A stretch of DNA of 64,000 nucleotides from Branchiostoma floridae (Eukaryota > Chordata > Leptocardii > Amphioxiformes > Branchiostomatidae). This document shows, in pieces, positions 23,001 to 34,329 of the stretch (positions are counted from its first letter, which is position 1; every line of letters starts with the position of its first letter). The DNA is taken from positions 3,528,361 to 3,592,360 of the forward strand of contig NC_049980.1 of the NCBI RefSeq assembly GCF_000003815.2. Direction: 5' to 3'. The notes below the pieces were generated by a model. It searched no databases, was not told the origin of the DNA, and was given only the letters and a program-made list of their open reading frames with translations. The position numbers and the translations under genes were made by a program.

Positions 23001-26000
23001 TATCACCTCCACGGTGTCGGCCACGGGCGAGCGCATCATGAACAACCCCGTGGGCCGCGTGGTGAAGAGCGTGTCGGACACCGCCCTGGCCACCGCCGAG
23101 AGTTACGTGGAGTACTACCTGCCTCCGGAGAAGAAGGGTATGTCTCGAAAATTCCAGCTCCGAAAGGAAATAATCATCTTGACAATAACTTAAAGGCCTG
23201 GGGCAAATTATATGCTGTACTCAGTACTGCAAATATACTGGCATATCATGTCAACTTCACATTTGCACAACTTGCACATAAATTTTTAACTTCAATGTAA
23301 CTTAACATGTTATCTTTGTTAATAAAAAAGATTGGCACTGGCAGTGAACAAAACAAGACGTGGAATTGTTTCTCATTGAACATGAAGAAGTTACAATCAC
23401 CAAAACATTATTTACAAACAGGCTACAGCACTGCCACTTACTGCTAGGGGGCACTTATTCCATCTACAAAAGTGAATTTTGGGGGGAGTGGGGAAGCATT
23501 TTGCTGTTGCAAAGAAACATTAGTTTTAAACACAACTAATAATTTTCGTTCTTTTTTTACAATCTGATACATGTATAGCAATTTACAAACAGGCTGCAGT
23601 ACTAGGAGGCACATATTCCAAAAAAAGTGAATTTTTTTGGAAGTGGGGAATCATTTTGCAATTGCTAAGAAATATTAGTTTCAAACACTTACAATGGTCA
23701 TCACCTTTTTTTTTCTGTAGCAATTGAAGAAGAGGGTAAGGAGAAGGAGGGAGAGGGTGAGGAGAAGGCAGTGGTCCCCGCAGAGGAGGGTACCCCCACC
23801 CTGACCCGGGTCACCACCCTGACAGGGAAGGTGCGTCGCCGCGTGTACACCCGCGCCATGACCAAGCTCAAGGACGTCCAGGTCCGCTCACAGGAGGCCC
23901 TCAGCAACCTGCACTTCACTGTCGACCTGGTGAGTTGAACTAGCAAGAACGTCAGTTACTATCATCATCATAGGGCCTAAGGAAAAAAATTTAGTGCATG
24001 CTGTTTCCCTACCTACTCTAGAAAAGGCCGCCAGACATAGCCTTTTGGGGGGTGGGGGGATGGGCAGTGGAGTCATGTAGTTTCCGGTGAGAATTTTTAT
24101 TCAGCCTGCTTCCTATTCAAGTTAAAAAAACTGCTTTCTGGTGTCTTTGATAGCTTTGAATTTTGCTGATAAAGAACAAATTGCTGTAATTATGTTTTGT
24201 TTGTTGTCTTTCATATCACACATTTGCATTGTTCATCATATTCCAATTATAAAATCTAGTAGGCTCCCACAAGGCCAATTTGGGTAGCTCAACAATTACT
24301 TTAAGCTGTTTAGTGGCAAGGGGACCAACTTGTAAGTCATTTTGCAGATTTCACCTTTTTTTTGAAGCCATGCGTTTCAAGTAGTTGTATGTTTAGATAT
24401 CACCTTTTGATGATTGTAGACACTGAGAAAGCAGATAATAACTTTCTAAACCACACACAAAAAACACAGATTGCACTGTGTGCCACACTTTTTTTGGGGC
24501 CTAGATTGATGAAAGGACAACTGCATGTATGGCTAAGATGTGATTCAAATCCTTGCAGATCCAGTATGCTAAGGAGAACATTGACACGGCAGGTGACCAG
24601 GTGAAGGAACGTCTGACAGCGGCGCAGGAGAAACTTCAGGCCACCTGGGGAGACCTTCTTGCTGAGGAAGAGGGGGAGGTGCCTCAGGAGGAGAGGGTAA
24701 GGACTTGTTGTTTTTCCTGTTTCTCAACCCACATGTATCCTAAAAAAGTAAAAACCTGCAGATGCTAGCCTTTTTGGGGGGCCGGACAGTGGAGTAACAT
24801 GGTTTCCAGTAAGAATTTTTATTCAGCATGCTTCCTATTAAAGTAAAAAAAAATACTGTCATATCTAATGAATGATAAATTTATCCAAGGATTTGTAACC
24901 ATCATGCATAAAATTGAAGTTTGATGTTGAAAATATAAGTGTCCCCATGCATTTCAGTTTTACTTTGTTCACTATTCTCCAAGCAGAGGTTCGGTTGCGG
25001 GAATAAGTAGTGGTGAGGAATTTTACTGGCTCACTCACCTCACCTCTGCTGCAAAACATACCAGTATGGGACTATCCTTCCAAAATCTGTGTTAGTACCC
25101 CATCCTACGAAGCATTAAAAATCATTAGACAAATAATTTTACTGCCCCGGAATAACCCGCATCCTGGAAACATTTCCACATTTCAGCAACCCCAAATTAA
25201 ACATTAATCGGTAACATTGCTATTTTCCCCCCAGACTGTTGAGCGTCGGGTTGTGCGTGTGGCAGGCCGCCTGACCGGACACCTGTCTGACCTGGCTGGG
25301 AAGGCGGTTGACACCGCCCACTCCGTACTGCCGCAGTCATTCCAGGACCAGCTGCACAATGTGAGGCAGACCGTGGACAGCATGTACGGGGAGTTCAAGG
25401 AGGTAACATACATTCGCATAATTCCACCAGGTGCCATTATAACGCCACCTCAAAAAACGTTGTTATAGAGGCCTTGTCAAGATTGTCTTCAACAGCTAAA
25501 TATCTGAATTGTATTACATTTAGGATATTTAACATTCGCTGTTCAAGACAATCTTGGGAAGACCTCTATACTAACGTTTTTTTGAGGTGGCGGTATTATG
25601 GCACCTGGTGGAATTATGATAGTCGTTGTTAGATAGAATTTTATTTGCTTCAGCCCAATGGGGCGAAGTATTGTTTTTGGCGTGTCTTTGATGGTGTTTT
25701 TTTGTGATTATCAATTTGCACAAGGTAGTATTGCCCTTCAGTTTCACTGATGACTGCTATTTTTGCATGTTTTGAGTTGTTGCAAAGCAGTATGGGCTGG
25801 GGGTGAAGTCTCATCTTTCAGTGTCTAGTAGGCACAGCTCTTTAAATTAAAGAGGCCTAACATGCAACTCACGACATAAATCTGTATACTGTAAATGCAT
25901 TTAAGTTCGCGGGGATTTAATTTCGCGGTAGCGGGAAAAGGGACTTTTCGCGGTGGATTTAAGTTAGCGGTAACACCATTGACTGCAGTGTAACTAATAC

Positions 26001-29000
26001 CATAATAAAAAAATTAACTTTTTTTTTTAAATTAAAATAAAACATTAATCCACCGCGAACATTTCTGCATTTACAGTACTTGGAAATGTGATCCAAGAAG
26101 GCTTCAAAACACTTACTACTCTGTTGTTACCAGCATTTCCGACCAGTGACAGTGTGTCTTAGGCTTTTGATTTCTACACACAAGCATATTGGAAGTTGTT
26201 ATGATTTTGGGAAAGATCTGAATCAAGGAATTTCTAGATTGAACACAGGATTGATGTCTGTAGTTGCTGCAGAACACAAATAGCCAGACAGAGGGCACTT
26301 TTTTTCTAATTTAAGAAGTTCAGTTTGGAAACTATACTGAGGAATACAAGCATTTGCAGAAAGTGTGCTGGGCTTGTGTAGCATTGTGTTGGAGCAGAAT
26401 ATTCATGTTCATTTTTTTGTACCTTGAACATTATCAGTGACTGTCAAATGTTTTTGAGGTTTGTGATGAAGAAGGGATTAGATCAAGTCTAAAATTTTCT
26501 TAATATTCTTACCATTTTCTTGTGATTTTGTTCAGGCCAAGAGTTTTAGTGACCTGCCGACCGAGCTTCTGGAGAAGTCGCGGGAACAGATCCAGAACCT
26601 GGCGGGCGTGGTCACCTCGGTTACGGAGTACATCGTGGCCAACACGCCTATCCAATGGGTGGTGAGTAGCTCCCACACTACTACTTTCTTTAATGGTGTT
26701 GGCTCTTTGATATGTGATAGTTGGTTAAGGCCACTTTAATTCTTTCATTTGGTTCTTGGACCCTTCCAGGACCTTTACTTCCCAGACCTTTTTATTACAA
26801 AGGGTCTTGGAAGAAAATTAGGGTCTGACTATGGAAATGTTCACCCTCTGGCATCAGTGTTTTAAGACATCAGTTTTGCCCTAAGAATCAACTGCCCTGT
26901 TGAGTATTATTTGTTTTGATTTCAAGAACCAATGGATTGAATTGCTGTGGTAATTATAGTGTAGGCTTGCCACAAGATGTACATTGTAACTATATAGCCA
27001 TATATATATACTACTGTAACAGCTATTTCTTAACATGTGCTGTGCTTTTACAAAAAAAAAATTTTAACAGTAATTCTACCAAGCATATATTTCTACCACT
27101 TTTTGTAGAAGGTGGTAACCAAGCCAAACCCTATGCGTTTCTGCAAGGGTTTATGTTTTGCAAACTTGACCTTTTTATTATCTAATTTTAAAGATGTATG
27201 AAGTCCTCACTCACTCACTCACTCACTCACTCACTCTCACTCACTCACTCACTCACTCACTCACTCACTCACTCACTCACTCACTCGCTCACTCGCTCAC
27301 TCACTTACACACTCACACATTCACTCACTGTCACTCAAGACAATTACAAGTATGCACATGGACATCACTTTACGTATGAAGTTAAGATAACATATAATAC
27401 CAGTAGTATATGTACGGATCTTGAATTAAATCATGTAGACACAATTTGTAATAGCATTGCCCATATAAATGCCCGTGTATGCCATGGTAAAGTAAAATGA
27501 TCAAAAAGTGTTTTTCAAGACAGGACACATTCTGAAAGGAGGGTAAGATTAGTTTCTGACTCAAAAGAATTGGTACATTTTAGATTTGTTTATCCATGAA
27601 CAAGATGTTGTGATTAGTCTGACTCCCTCTCTCTCTCTGAGGTTGGATTGGGGTTTTAAACAAAACTAGGACCATTCTGAACAACAATGCATAGGGAGGT
27701 ATGGCTGATGTGTTTCAGTTTGTTTCCTCATATATAGAAGGGAACAAATTTTCTTCGGTTCTTTCTTGAGGTCCACCTTTCTTGTTTTTACCCCATACAA
27801 TAAAGTGGGCCTGCTGATTCTTGTATCTTTATCAACAAGAGAATACTTGAACCCCCAGTTTTCACATTGTGCATAATTATATATATACAGTGTGAACAGT
27901 GGGAGGGCCTGTATGACATTGCAGCACTCTACCCCAACTGGCACACTTAGATTTTAGACATAGAAATGGTTTCACAGCAGTTTAATCCTGTGTACAGTCC
28001 AGTGGACTCCACTTCACGATCAGAACTCTCTTGCCACTGAAGGTTGTGGCAAAAAAAAGAGCAGATCATTGCAAAAGTAATGAAACAAAAGGCTCCAATT
28101 TTGCATGACATCCCACCAAATTTTACTGCTGTGTAGGTCCCTGCCCGTTTTCTTCCTGCCCCGGATGCTGTGAATGAGGGAAGGGATGAAGGTCAGGAAA
28201 ACGAGGATGAGCGCCAGGACGAGCGGCAAGAGGAGGAGGATGACCTTGAGGAGAGTCAGGAGGAGAATGACCTTGAGGAAAGTCAAGGTGATGAAAACCT
28301 TGATTGAGGAAGACCCCAAAGAAGGTTGACACGGGACTGGTACCTTGAGAAGGAGGAGGAGTCTGAATCAGATCTTTTGGAGGAGTAAGATTCAAAGATG
28401 AAGGAATGGAGTCAAATAGGAAAAGCTAGAGTTGGGAAAGTACAGGTTTTGGGTGAAAAGCTGGATGTTGTTAGTGACAAGCTGTAGATTATTGGTGTAA
28501 AGGTTTACAAAAAGTTTTTTTGGGTGAGAGTTGGTAGGTTTTTGTGAGAAGGAAAGGTGGAAAGTTTTTTTTTGTAGAAAGAGGTTTTTGATGAAGAGAT
28601 GGAGGTTTATGGTGAAAAGGAGATTTTTGAGCAAACGATGGAGGTTTTTGAGATAAAGATGGAGGTTTTTGAGGAAAAGACTGATATGTTCCGTAGTGCT
28701 GTAAGTAGATAGTAAGAAGATTAGCTGTTACAATGGAAAAGGAAAGAATTGATGGCAATAAGGTAGTTATATGGTAGAGTGTAGTGAATAAAGAAGATTA
28801 CAGTTCACAATAGGGCTGGGTACCGGTACAGAAAATTTAGGTCCAGGTCCGGTTCAGGTCCAGAGGATCAGGTCCAGGTCCGGACCTGAACCTGGACCTG
28901 ATTCTGTATGACTCATACCAATGGTCCATTTCACTACAAAGAAATCTGTTTGGTGGAGTATTAGACTTACACTGGCGTTTTAAAATCCTACAGCGCTAAC

Positions 29001-31999
29001 TGCACCTGTACGATTGACTGTAAACCTTGGTAGAAATTACTATAAACTCTACTCTACTTCACTCTTGTTATTTTCTTCCAACTGCAAGCGCCAAAACGTG
29101 TGAATGCCTGATAAAATAATATGTTAATTTTCTTATCGGTCCAACATCCGGTCCACCTATTTTTTTCAGGTCCGGTTTTTCTGGACCGGTCCAATAAGAA
29201 AAACCGGTTTTGTACCGGTACGCTGAACCGATACCCAGCCCTAGTTCACAATATAGTTATATGATGATGACAGTTCACAAAAAACTCAGCCTATGGTGTA
29301 CTTTTCACAGATAGAAATTGAAAGAAAATTCAGGTTTAATAGCTGCAAGTGTGCTTATGCCCAGGGAAAAGGCTCAATTTTCTACTTCAACTTGATGAAT
29401 ACATATTGGAAAATTATTCTACAACATTTTCATCACTGAAATGCCAGATCGAATATTTTATATCCCTTGCCTGCAATAGTGGTCAACCAAAAAAGGCAAT
29501 ATACATATTTAGGGTCGTCAACTACCACTCAGTATTGATCACTCAATGAGATGATATCTTGTGACTCATATCTGGATATCGATTATTTGAAGAACAATAC
29601 ATTGCAATTGAACTAGACTAAGTAATACATTTCAGTAATTGTGCTAAGTAATTGTTTCTTCAGTTGCAAGTTATGATGTTGTTATTGAGCACTTTTGACT
29701 ATCATGAAGTTTATATCATCTACATGGATACTCATTAAAAGCAAAAATTGTTGTTAACATCAGAAAATTAACATAGTAGCATTCCATTTCACATTAAATT
29801 CCAACTTTCAGTAATTATTTTCATAACCTTGTGAAAAGTTTTGGTAATCTCTAACACATTATTCTGTGCCATGCCTGTTGTCATACATGTAGCGCTTCAT
29901 TCAAGAAATAAAGTGTTTACTGTAATCCATCATGGCTTATGTATCCTGTTGTTTTCAAACTGGGTAGGAGGGAAGTTTATTGAAGACTGAAACTGGAGAG
30001 ATTTAGTCCCAGGGTAGTGAACAATTGTTATATAAATTTTGTTTTGTAGCTTGGTCTGTAGTAAACCATGTAAAATGCAATCAAAAAGATAATAAAGAAA
30101 AATTGCTGTCAACTCTATTAGCCCTTGGAGCTGTATCAGACTGTACTTGGCAATACAAATTTTAAGTTTAAAATCTTTTACACTCAATGGGTTAATGTAC
30201 ATGTGTAGGAGCACTAAACAAAACTAGATGCTTCTGTACGATCAACGTACAATTGATTTTAAGTGAAGTCCTCAGATGAATTAATTGCACTGATGGTACA
30301 TGTAATTACAGAAGGGCTACAGTGTTCTGTTCATAACATTAGACTGACTTTCACAACGCCACTACTGACAGCATCAAATACATGTATGTCTTAGGCCAAT
30401 GCTCGATTTGATTCACAAGTCAACGTTGATTTTCTTATTGATAGTACAGTCACTACTTTTCTTTTGGGAGAAAGGCTAAACTGTATCCAAAGAACACGCG
30501 GAATCATGTACTGCAACTTTCAGAATGTGGCGTTAAAGGCAGGAATGGGTCATAAGTACCAGATTACCTTTATGTCACCCCCTGTACCTATTCAAGGTAG
30601 GATGGCAAGCTTGAACATGGAGCATTGTACATTTGAGTGCACCATCTGACCTTGAACTGAGATGGGGGATGACATAGGTTATCTGTCTTTTGCAAACTTT
30701 TGCTGCAGTCATTTGGCTCTGTCACATTCTGGAACTGCAGTGTAGACAAGTCCATTCTGTAAAGGCAGCCGAAAAAATTTGCAGGGCCCAATTTATTCAA
30801 ATGAAAGTTTAGTATATCAATCATGACTGCGTTACCAGCGCAGACAAATTTTCATGCTAATACTCCTTTTTTGACAATACGCTACATCACTGAAGTTAAG
30901 ATGACATGTGCATCCTTTTAAAAAATTCATATTTTTTGTAAGAAAACGGAATGGCTATGCAAAAACTGATTCTGAAGAAAGGAAGTCAACAAAAATAGAG
31001 TCTGGATATATACAGTAGTTTTTTCAGGCGTTAAACCTTGAATTTATTATTGAAATATGGCAAATAAGTAATTAGTAATTAGTAACAGTGAAGCCTTCTG
31101 TAGTGGTGATGATGTGCAAATGCATCCAATAATACTGGTAATCCAGTCTACAATATTTGGGTTAATAGATTATGAACATACTATTAAATGTAATAACATA
31201 ATTTTTTATATACAGTAGTGGCACCACTATCATACTAGTACAACGCCTCCACTGCTTGACAACATTACAGTTCTACATGTATGCATCACACAATGTTGTT
31301 TATAACTTATGCACCACTACAATACTTATGACAAACAACAATCACTACAATTCTTTTTCACACAATGTCTACTGCATTTGATTGTAGCATAGAGATGCTA
31401 TGGGCTGGACTCAGACTGTACCATACCAATACTGACGAAGTGGCACTCACATTAATGCATTTATTACTAATAGATTACTACTGAGAGACATAACCATGGC
31501 AACTGGTAATTCAGCATTTGCTGGAGTAATGCAGAATATCTCCTCCATCACTCCTTACAAATTTTTTGTCTCCTGACCACTTCATGTAAATGTATGAATG
31601 TGCTTGCAGTGAGCACGCCCCCTAGCTGAGAAGGGAGTGTACTGCATTTTAAAATGTTGATCATATCACTACCAAATGTTTCAAGAAAAAAAATAACAAA
31701 AAATCTTTGTTTTTTAAAAAAAGTTTTCAATTTGCATTAAAAATTAAAATGAAATCAAACATTACATTTTACTTCTTTTACATGGTCTAGAAAATGAAAT
31801 AAATTCTATTCCATAGTTTGATATTGTATATTAGTAATGAATATCGCTAACATTTTGACATTTTTCTGAATAGGCTCCGGGAGAAGAGCTGGATGACCTG
31901 ACCCTGGAGGCTGACCCAGGAGAGGAGTCAGAGGGGGAGGAGGAAATGGACCAGGATGAGACACTGGAGATGGAGCCAGTTGTGGCACCTGATATGTAA
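17089..31999 (+). CDS. PLIN: Perilipin family lipid-droplet protein
   Basis: Perilipins coat lipid droplets and control lipase access. Coding exons are 22198-22435, 22895-23137, 23721-23929, 24559-24696, 25235-25402 and 26536-26661, then one of two last exons (28137-28307 or 31874-31999). The phases join cleanly. From the ATG at 22231 (MAAETEDN) the product is 419 or 404 residues; an in-frame ATG at 22204 would add nine. The N-terminal PAT region (ITRVGSLPLVSASVTQV, then KLEPQIAVANSYAVAGLNKL across the exon 2-3 junction) is diagnostic. An acidic Glu/Lys stretch and amphipathic helices follow, then the C-terminal bundle strand ending YIVANTPIQWV. The true orthology to PLIN1-5 cannot be decided here. 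Exon 1 is untranslated, with two candidates (ending 17089 and 20180). Confidence 0.9.
19254..19608. mobile_element. PIF/Harbinger-like MITE
   Basis: Inverted ends GGCCACACCAATTTAATTTC and GAAATTAGATTGGTGTGGCC extend about 36 bp with few mismatches and are flanked by TTA on both sides (19251-19253 and 19609-19611). A 3-bp TTA duplication is the hallmark of PIF/Harbinger elements. The 355-bp body is AT-rich and non-coding. It lies between the two candidate perilipin first exons. Confidence 0.75.
19741..20005. repeat. Segment duplicated at 21232-21561
   Basis: Shares with 21232-21561 the words ACGTCTGACCCATTT, TGACAAGGACTC.CCCATTAA, GTCCACCACTA and AGTGTTGGGCGTGA in the same order and spacing, with small indels. 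A weaker third relative may lie at 18435-18600. This is part of the local duplication history around the second perilipin promoter. Confidence 0.6.
20059..20180 (+). promoter_or_regulatory. Perilipin candidate promoter and untranslated first exon 1b
   Basis: A diverged copy of the 16961-17089 unit: ATTGG at 20059-20063, a degenerate E-box CACATG at 20079-20084, an intact CACGTG at 20100-20105, and a TATA box TATAAAGG at 20117-20124 that the other copy lacks. The candidate exon ends GACGTTTTTG at 20180, followed by the donor GTAAGTCTC. Its start is probably near 20147, about 30 bp after the TATA box (inferred). Confidence 0.6.
20521..20684. mobile_element. Mutator-like (MULE) MITE
   Basis: A 164-bp element with ends TACCCTGGGAGCCAG and CTGGCTCTCAGGGTA, flanked by the exact 9-bp direct repeat TCTCTGCAC (20512-20520 and 20685-20693). 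A 9-bp target duplication is typical of Mutator-like transposons. Non-coding; it lies downstream of exon 1b in the first perilipin intron. Confidence 0.75.
21232..21561. repeat. Second copy of the 19741-20005 segment
   Basis: Collinear with 19741-20005 but longer by insertions after CTGTGCCAAGG. It ends with AGTGTTGGGCGTGACCGATA. No open frame or promoter unit accompanies this copy. Confidence 0.55.
25417..25619. mobile_element. Foldback MITE in a perilipin intron
   Basis: Arms of about 95 bp (25417-25513 and about 25525-25619) are near reverse complements, beginning CATAATTCCACCAGGTGCCA and ending GGTGGAATTATG. The element starts 15 bp after the donor of the exon ending at 25402. No target duplication is evident. 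Confidence 0.8.
25889..26076. mobile_element. MITE with TA flanks
   Basis: Ends CTGTAAATGCATTTAAGTTC and GAACATTTCTGCATTTACAG are inverted and flanked by TA on both sides (25887-25888 and 26077-26078). A TA duplication suggests a Tc1/mariner-type origin, but the body is non-coding. GTTCGCGG/CCGCGAAC words recur inside. It lies in the same perilipin intron as the preceding foldback. Confidence 0.65.
27206..27336. repeat. (CTCA)n microsatellite
   Basis: About 130 bp of ACTC units with CTCG and CTTA variants, the reverse-strand equivalent of 14452-14655. The Leu/Thr/His/Ser open frames on the plus strand come from the repeat. It lies in a perilipin intron. Confidence 0.95.
28137..28307 (+). CDS. 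Perilipin candidate last exon 8a (acidic C-terminus)
   Basis: Acceptor CTGTGTAG at 28129-28136, then 56 codons in phase 0 beginning VPARFLPAPDAVNEG and continuing as Glu/Asp/Gln-rich sequence (QEEEDDLEESQEENDLEES) to TGA at 28305-28307. After PIQWV of exon 7 the VPARFLP start resembles the post-bundle segment of vertebrate perilipins, which favours it as the ancestral ending. AATAAA at 28787 is a possible polyadenylation signal. The exon is open on the plus strand only in this frame. Confidence 0.6.
   Translation, partial: VPARFLPAPDAVNEGRDEGQENEDERQDERQEEEDDLEESQEENDLEESQGDENLD
28440..28700. repeat. Degenerate short tandem repeat in a probable 3' UTR
   Basis: On the plus strand a unit of about 25-35 bp (GGAGGTTTTTGAG, GAGGTTTTTGATGAAGAGAT and similar) recurs several times. 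The Pro/Ser/Leu-rich open frames on the minus strand are by-products. It follows exon 8a. Confidence 0.6.
28811..29243 (+). mobile_element. hAT-type MITE, copy 2
   Basis: A 433-bp element beginning TAGGGCTGGGTACCGGTAC and ending CCGATACCCAGCCCTA, flanked by the exact 8-bp direct repeat GTTCACAA (28803-28810 and 29244-29251). The 8-bp duplication and YARNG-type ends are hallmarks of the hAT superfamily. It is collinear with copy 1 at 804-1232. Non-coding, so it would depend on a transposase elsewhere. Confidence 0.88.
29252..31873. other. Long non-coding stretch before the second perilipin last exon
   Basis: AT-rich sequence in which I see no exon, RNA gene or repeat with clear ends. AATAAA near 29905 is a possible polyadenylation signal. 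Short open frames are unremarkable. It is an intron if exon 31874-31999 is used, otherwise intergenic. Confidence 0.5.
31874..31999 (+). CDS. Perilipin candidate last exon 8b (acidic C-terminus)
   Basis: Acceptor CTGAATAG at 31866-31873, then 41 codons in phase 0 beginning APGEELDDLTLEADPGEE, rich in Glu/Asp, and ending VVAPDM with TAA at 31997-31999. It joins exon 7 in frame just as exon 8a does, so the two are mutually exclusive endings or one is unused. Base composition is clearly higher in GC than the flanks, as in the other coding exons. A MITE starts 97 bp downstream, inside the presumed 3' UTR. Confidence 0.55.
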   Translation, partial: APGEELDDLTLEADPGEESEGEEEMDQDETLEMEPVVAPDM

Positions 32000-32095
32000 C
32001 TCCCAGTCAGTATTGCTACGGTCACAATTGCAAAAAATGGGCTCTGTTGGGAAGTAAATGGGCTGTTTTGTTGCACTTTCGGGCATGCCCCCTAT

Positions 32096-32272
32096 GGCCC
32101 AGTTTACACGAGGCAAAAAAAGGACTCGTCCTATAAATGAACTCCTACGTTTGATGCTAGGACACATTTTTGCCTGTATAAAAATGAAAATGACGCGCTG
32201 CAGTGTGGCACCTCTGAACGTTGTAGGACATTTTTAGGACAAGTCATTTTCTTGCCTCGTGTAAACTGGCCC
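32096..32272. mobile_element. Short MITE in the presumed perilipin 3' UTR
   Basis: Ends GGCCCAGTTTACACGAGGCA and CCTCGTGTAAACTGGCC are inverted over about 18 bp, continuing imperfectly for about 36 bp. The flanks share CTAT, but the exact boundary and target duplication are ambiguous. The 177-bp body is non-coding. Confidence 0.7.
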
Positions 32273-32375
32273 TATGTTGTCCCGTGGGACACCCTGCAGC
32301 TATATTTTGGCACGGCATTTTTAAAACTTTGAGTTAAGATAAACCCAGGACCTGGTGACACCAATGATACTCCAC

Positions 32376-32773
32376 ATTATGTCATACCTATGACGTGAAA
32401 ACGTTCGATACGGGTGTTCCGGACCGGGCCGTACGCTTCCGTATCGCACAGGTTCAAAAGGCGTATCACACAGGCTCCATTCGAGTAAATTGAACTGTTT
32501 AGAGCGGGCCGAATACGGCTCGATTGGCAATTCGGATACCTGATTCGGACGTTGGAACATTGCTGTTGCAACACTTTTGGTTCGAGGGCACCAAATTTGT
32601 TCAACTTCTGGCGCATTTCGCATCAAAACATGGGTTTTCTTAGGTGGGTATGACATAAATAAAATACAACACAGTGTATTCCGCATCACCATCGGTCTCA
32701 GCCCTCCCGCGGGTCGGATCGCCCGCGGTCGGGCTGATACCTTGGGTGATACGGAATACACCGTGTTGTATTC
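32376..32773. repeat. Two adjoining inverted-repeat elements, second copy
   Basis: TATGTCATACCTATGACG (from 32379) pairs with GGTGGGTATGACATA ending near 32657, followed by a hairpin of AATACAACACAGTGTATTCC near 32661 against GATACGGAATACACCGTG near 32750. It has the same order and sequence as 1608-1790 but a longer middle. Open frames here are repeat by-products. Confidence 0.65.
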
Positions 32774-32779
32774 TATATG

Positions 32780-34040
32780 TACATGTAGTCGGCAGTCATC
32801 CGGTACAAATTTTGACTGCTGAGCCCATCCAATGGGCCCTGGTGCAGTTGTAACTGTAGCATATCCTGGGGCATTTTATCTGTGCAGCCCCTGAGAATAC
32901 AATTAAGAATCTGGCCAGTAATGCCAGATCTGCCATATGCTTTCATTTATTGTGACTGTGAATGTTACATTTATTTTAACAGAAGATGAAAATATTTTAG
33001 AATCTCTATAGAAATATTTTAATGACCTTGACAGAAACGTTTGTTGCTTCTATATATATAATGTAATCTGTGCCCTGATATCCTGTGAAAGGTGATATAT
33101 TATAGAAGCATTAAGCCTTTATTCTAGCACAAAAATAAGTTTTGCTTCACTGAATCTCAACTCTTCATGAAGAAGGCATGAAATGAATAACGCTAAAACT
33201 ACATTAAGTGGAACAGAAACTAATTATTTACATGTAACATCCTTCAATAGTCTTTGCTCTTGTGTACTATTAATATGGTATTATTGAACTAAAATGCAAC
33301 CACAACCCTAGATGTCATTCCACAACTACGTCACATCAAACACAGGACAGTCGGCTTTAGTTTAGGTCATTATTTTGAATTACGGTAAATTACCGCTTAC
33401 AGTATGCAGACATGTCAAAATATAAATCATATTTAAATACTGGTCCCATCTGTTCTGAATAGATGTTGCAACTTGAGTATTTTTTGTGACATGAAAACTA
33501 TGCGTTGATGTGGATCAAATGTTGCTGTGATTTGTGACAATTAAATTATATCCTCTGCATAAATAGTCTTATTGCATCTGTTGTTGTACGTATAGTACAA
33601 GCAGGAGTTAGCATTGATTAACTTCATGGAATATTCATGCATGGCGGCTATATTTTCACTAGCGTGTGTGTGTGTGTGTTTGTGTGTGTTTGTGAGTGTG
33701 TGAGTGTGCGTGAGAGAGTGCGTGTTTGTGTGTGTGTGAGAGAGTGTGAGTGTGTGTGTGTGAAAGAGTGTGAGTGTGTTTGTGTATGTATGTGTGCCTG
33801 TCAAGAAGATGACTCAGAAACGGCTGGATGGATTGGTTTCATAAGCTACAGAGTGGCATAGTTGGCTAACACTCGTCACTATGCCAAATTATACACGCTC
33901 AAGTTGCTACAGAAACGACAAGAAAACTTGCTGCACTTCTAGTCATGAAGGCTAACAAAGAAAAACAACTTTGATCTTCTTCTATGCTTCATATGGTAAA
34001 GGCGACGATTTGGCAGCGAACCCACTGCGAAAGCGACGGC
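32780..34040. other. Intergenic stretch between perilipin and the LRR array
   Basis: AT-rich, with a (TG)n/GAGTG tract at 33663-33793 that generates spurious Val/Cys and Thr/His frames. No gene or further repeat boundary seen. Confidence 0.5.
33663..33793. repeat. (TG)n microsatellite with GAGTG interruptions
   Basis: About 130 bp of TG repeats on the plus strand broken by GAGAGTGTGAG words. No coding value. Confidence 0.9.
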
Positions 34041-34329
34041 ATATAGTACCTTGATATAAGTACTGTCTCACTGGTACAATGTAGATGCTTTGATGTCCTC
34101 GCTTTTTATCTCCGCGTAGACGTGCTGAATTCGAAGTTCGATGTTTGGTCGTCACCGTTTACCGAAGAGCCTTGTATACGTTGAGATGTGCACGACGGAA
34201 GTCACTGCTCTGAGCAACACTACATATGTCTAGAACGTGCATGGCGATTAGTGTTTCCAACGGCAAGGCGTCAAGCCTGGTCCTTTCTTCACCTGAAAAC
34301 GATTTTGTAGCAGACGGCCTAGGCCGGCA

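Noticed and set aside
28020..28758. Pro/Ser/Leu-rich minus-strand frames
   Set aside because: Antisense of the acidic exon 8a and of a degenerate tandem repeat after it.
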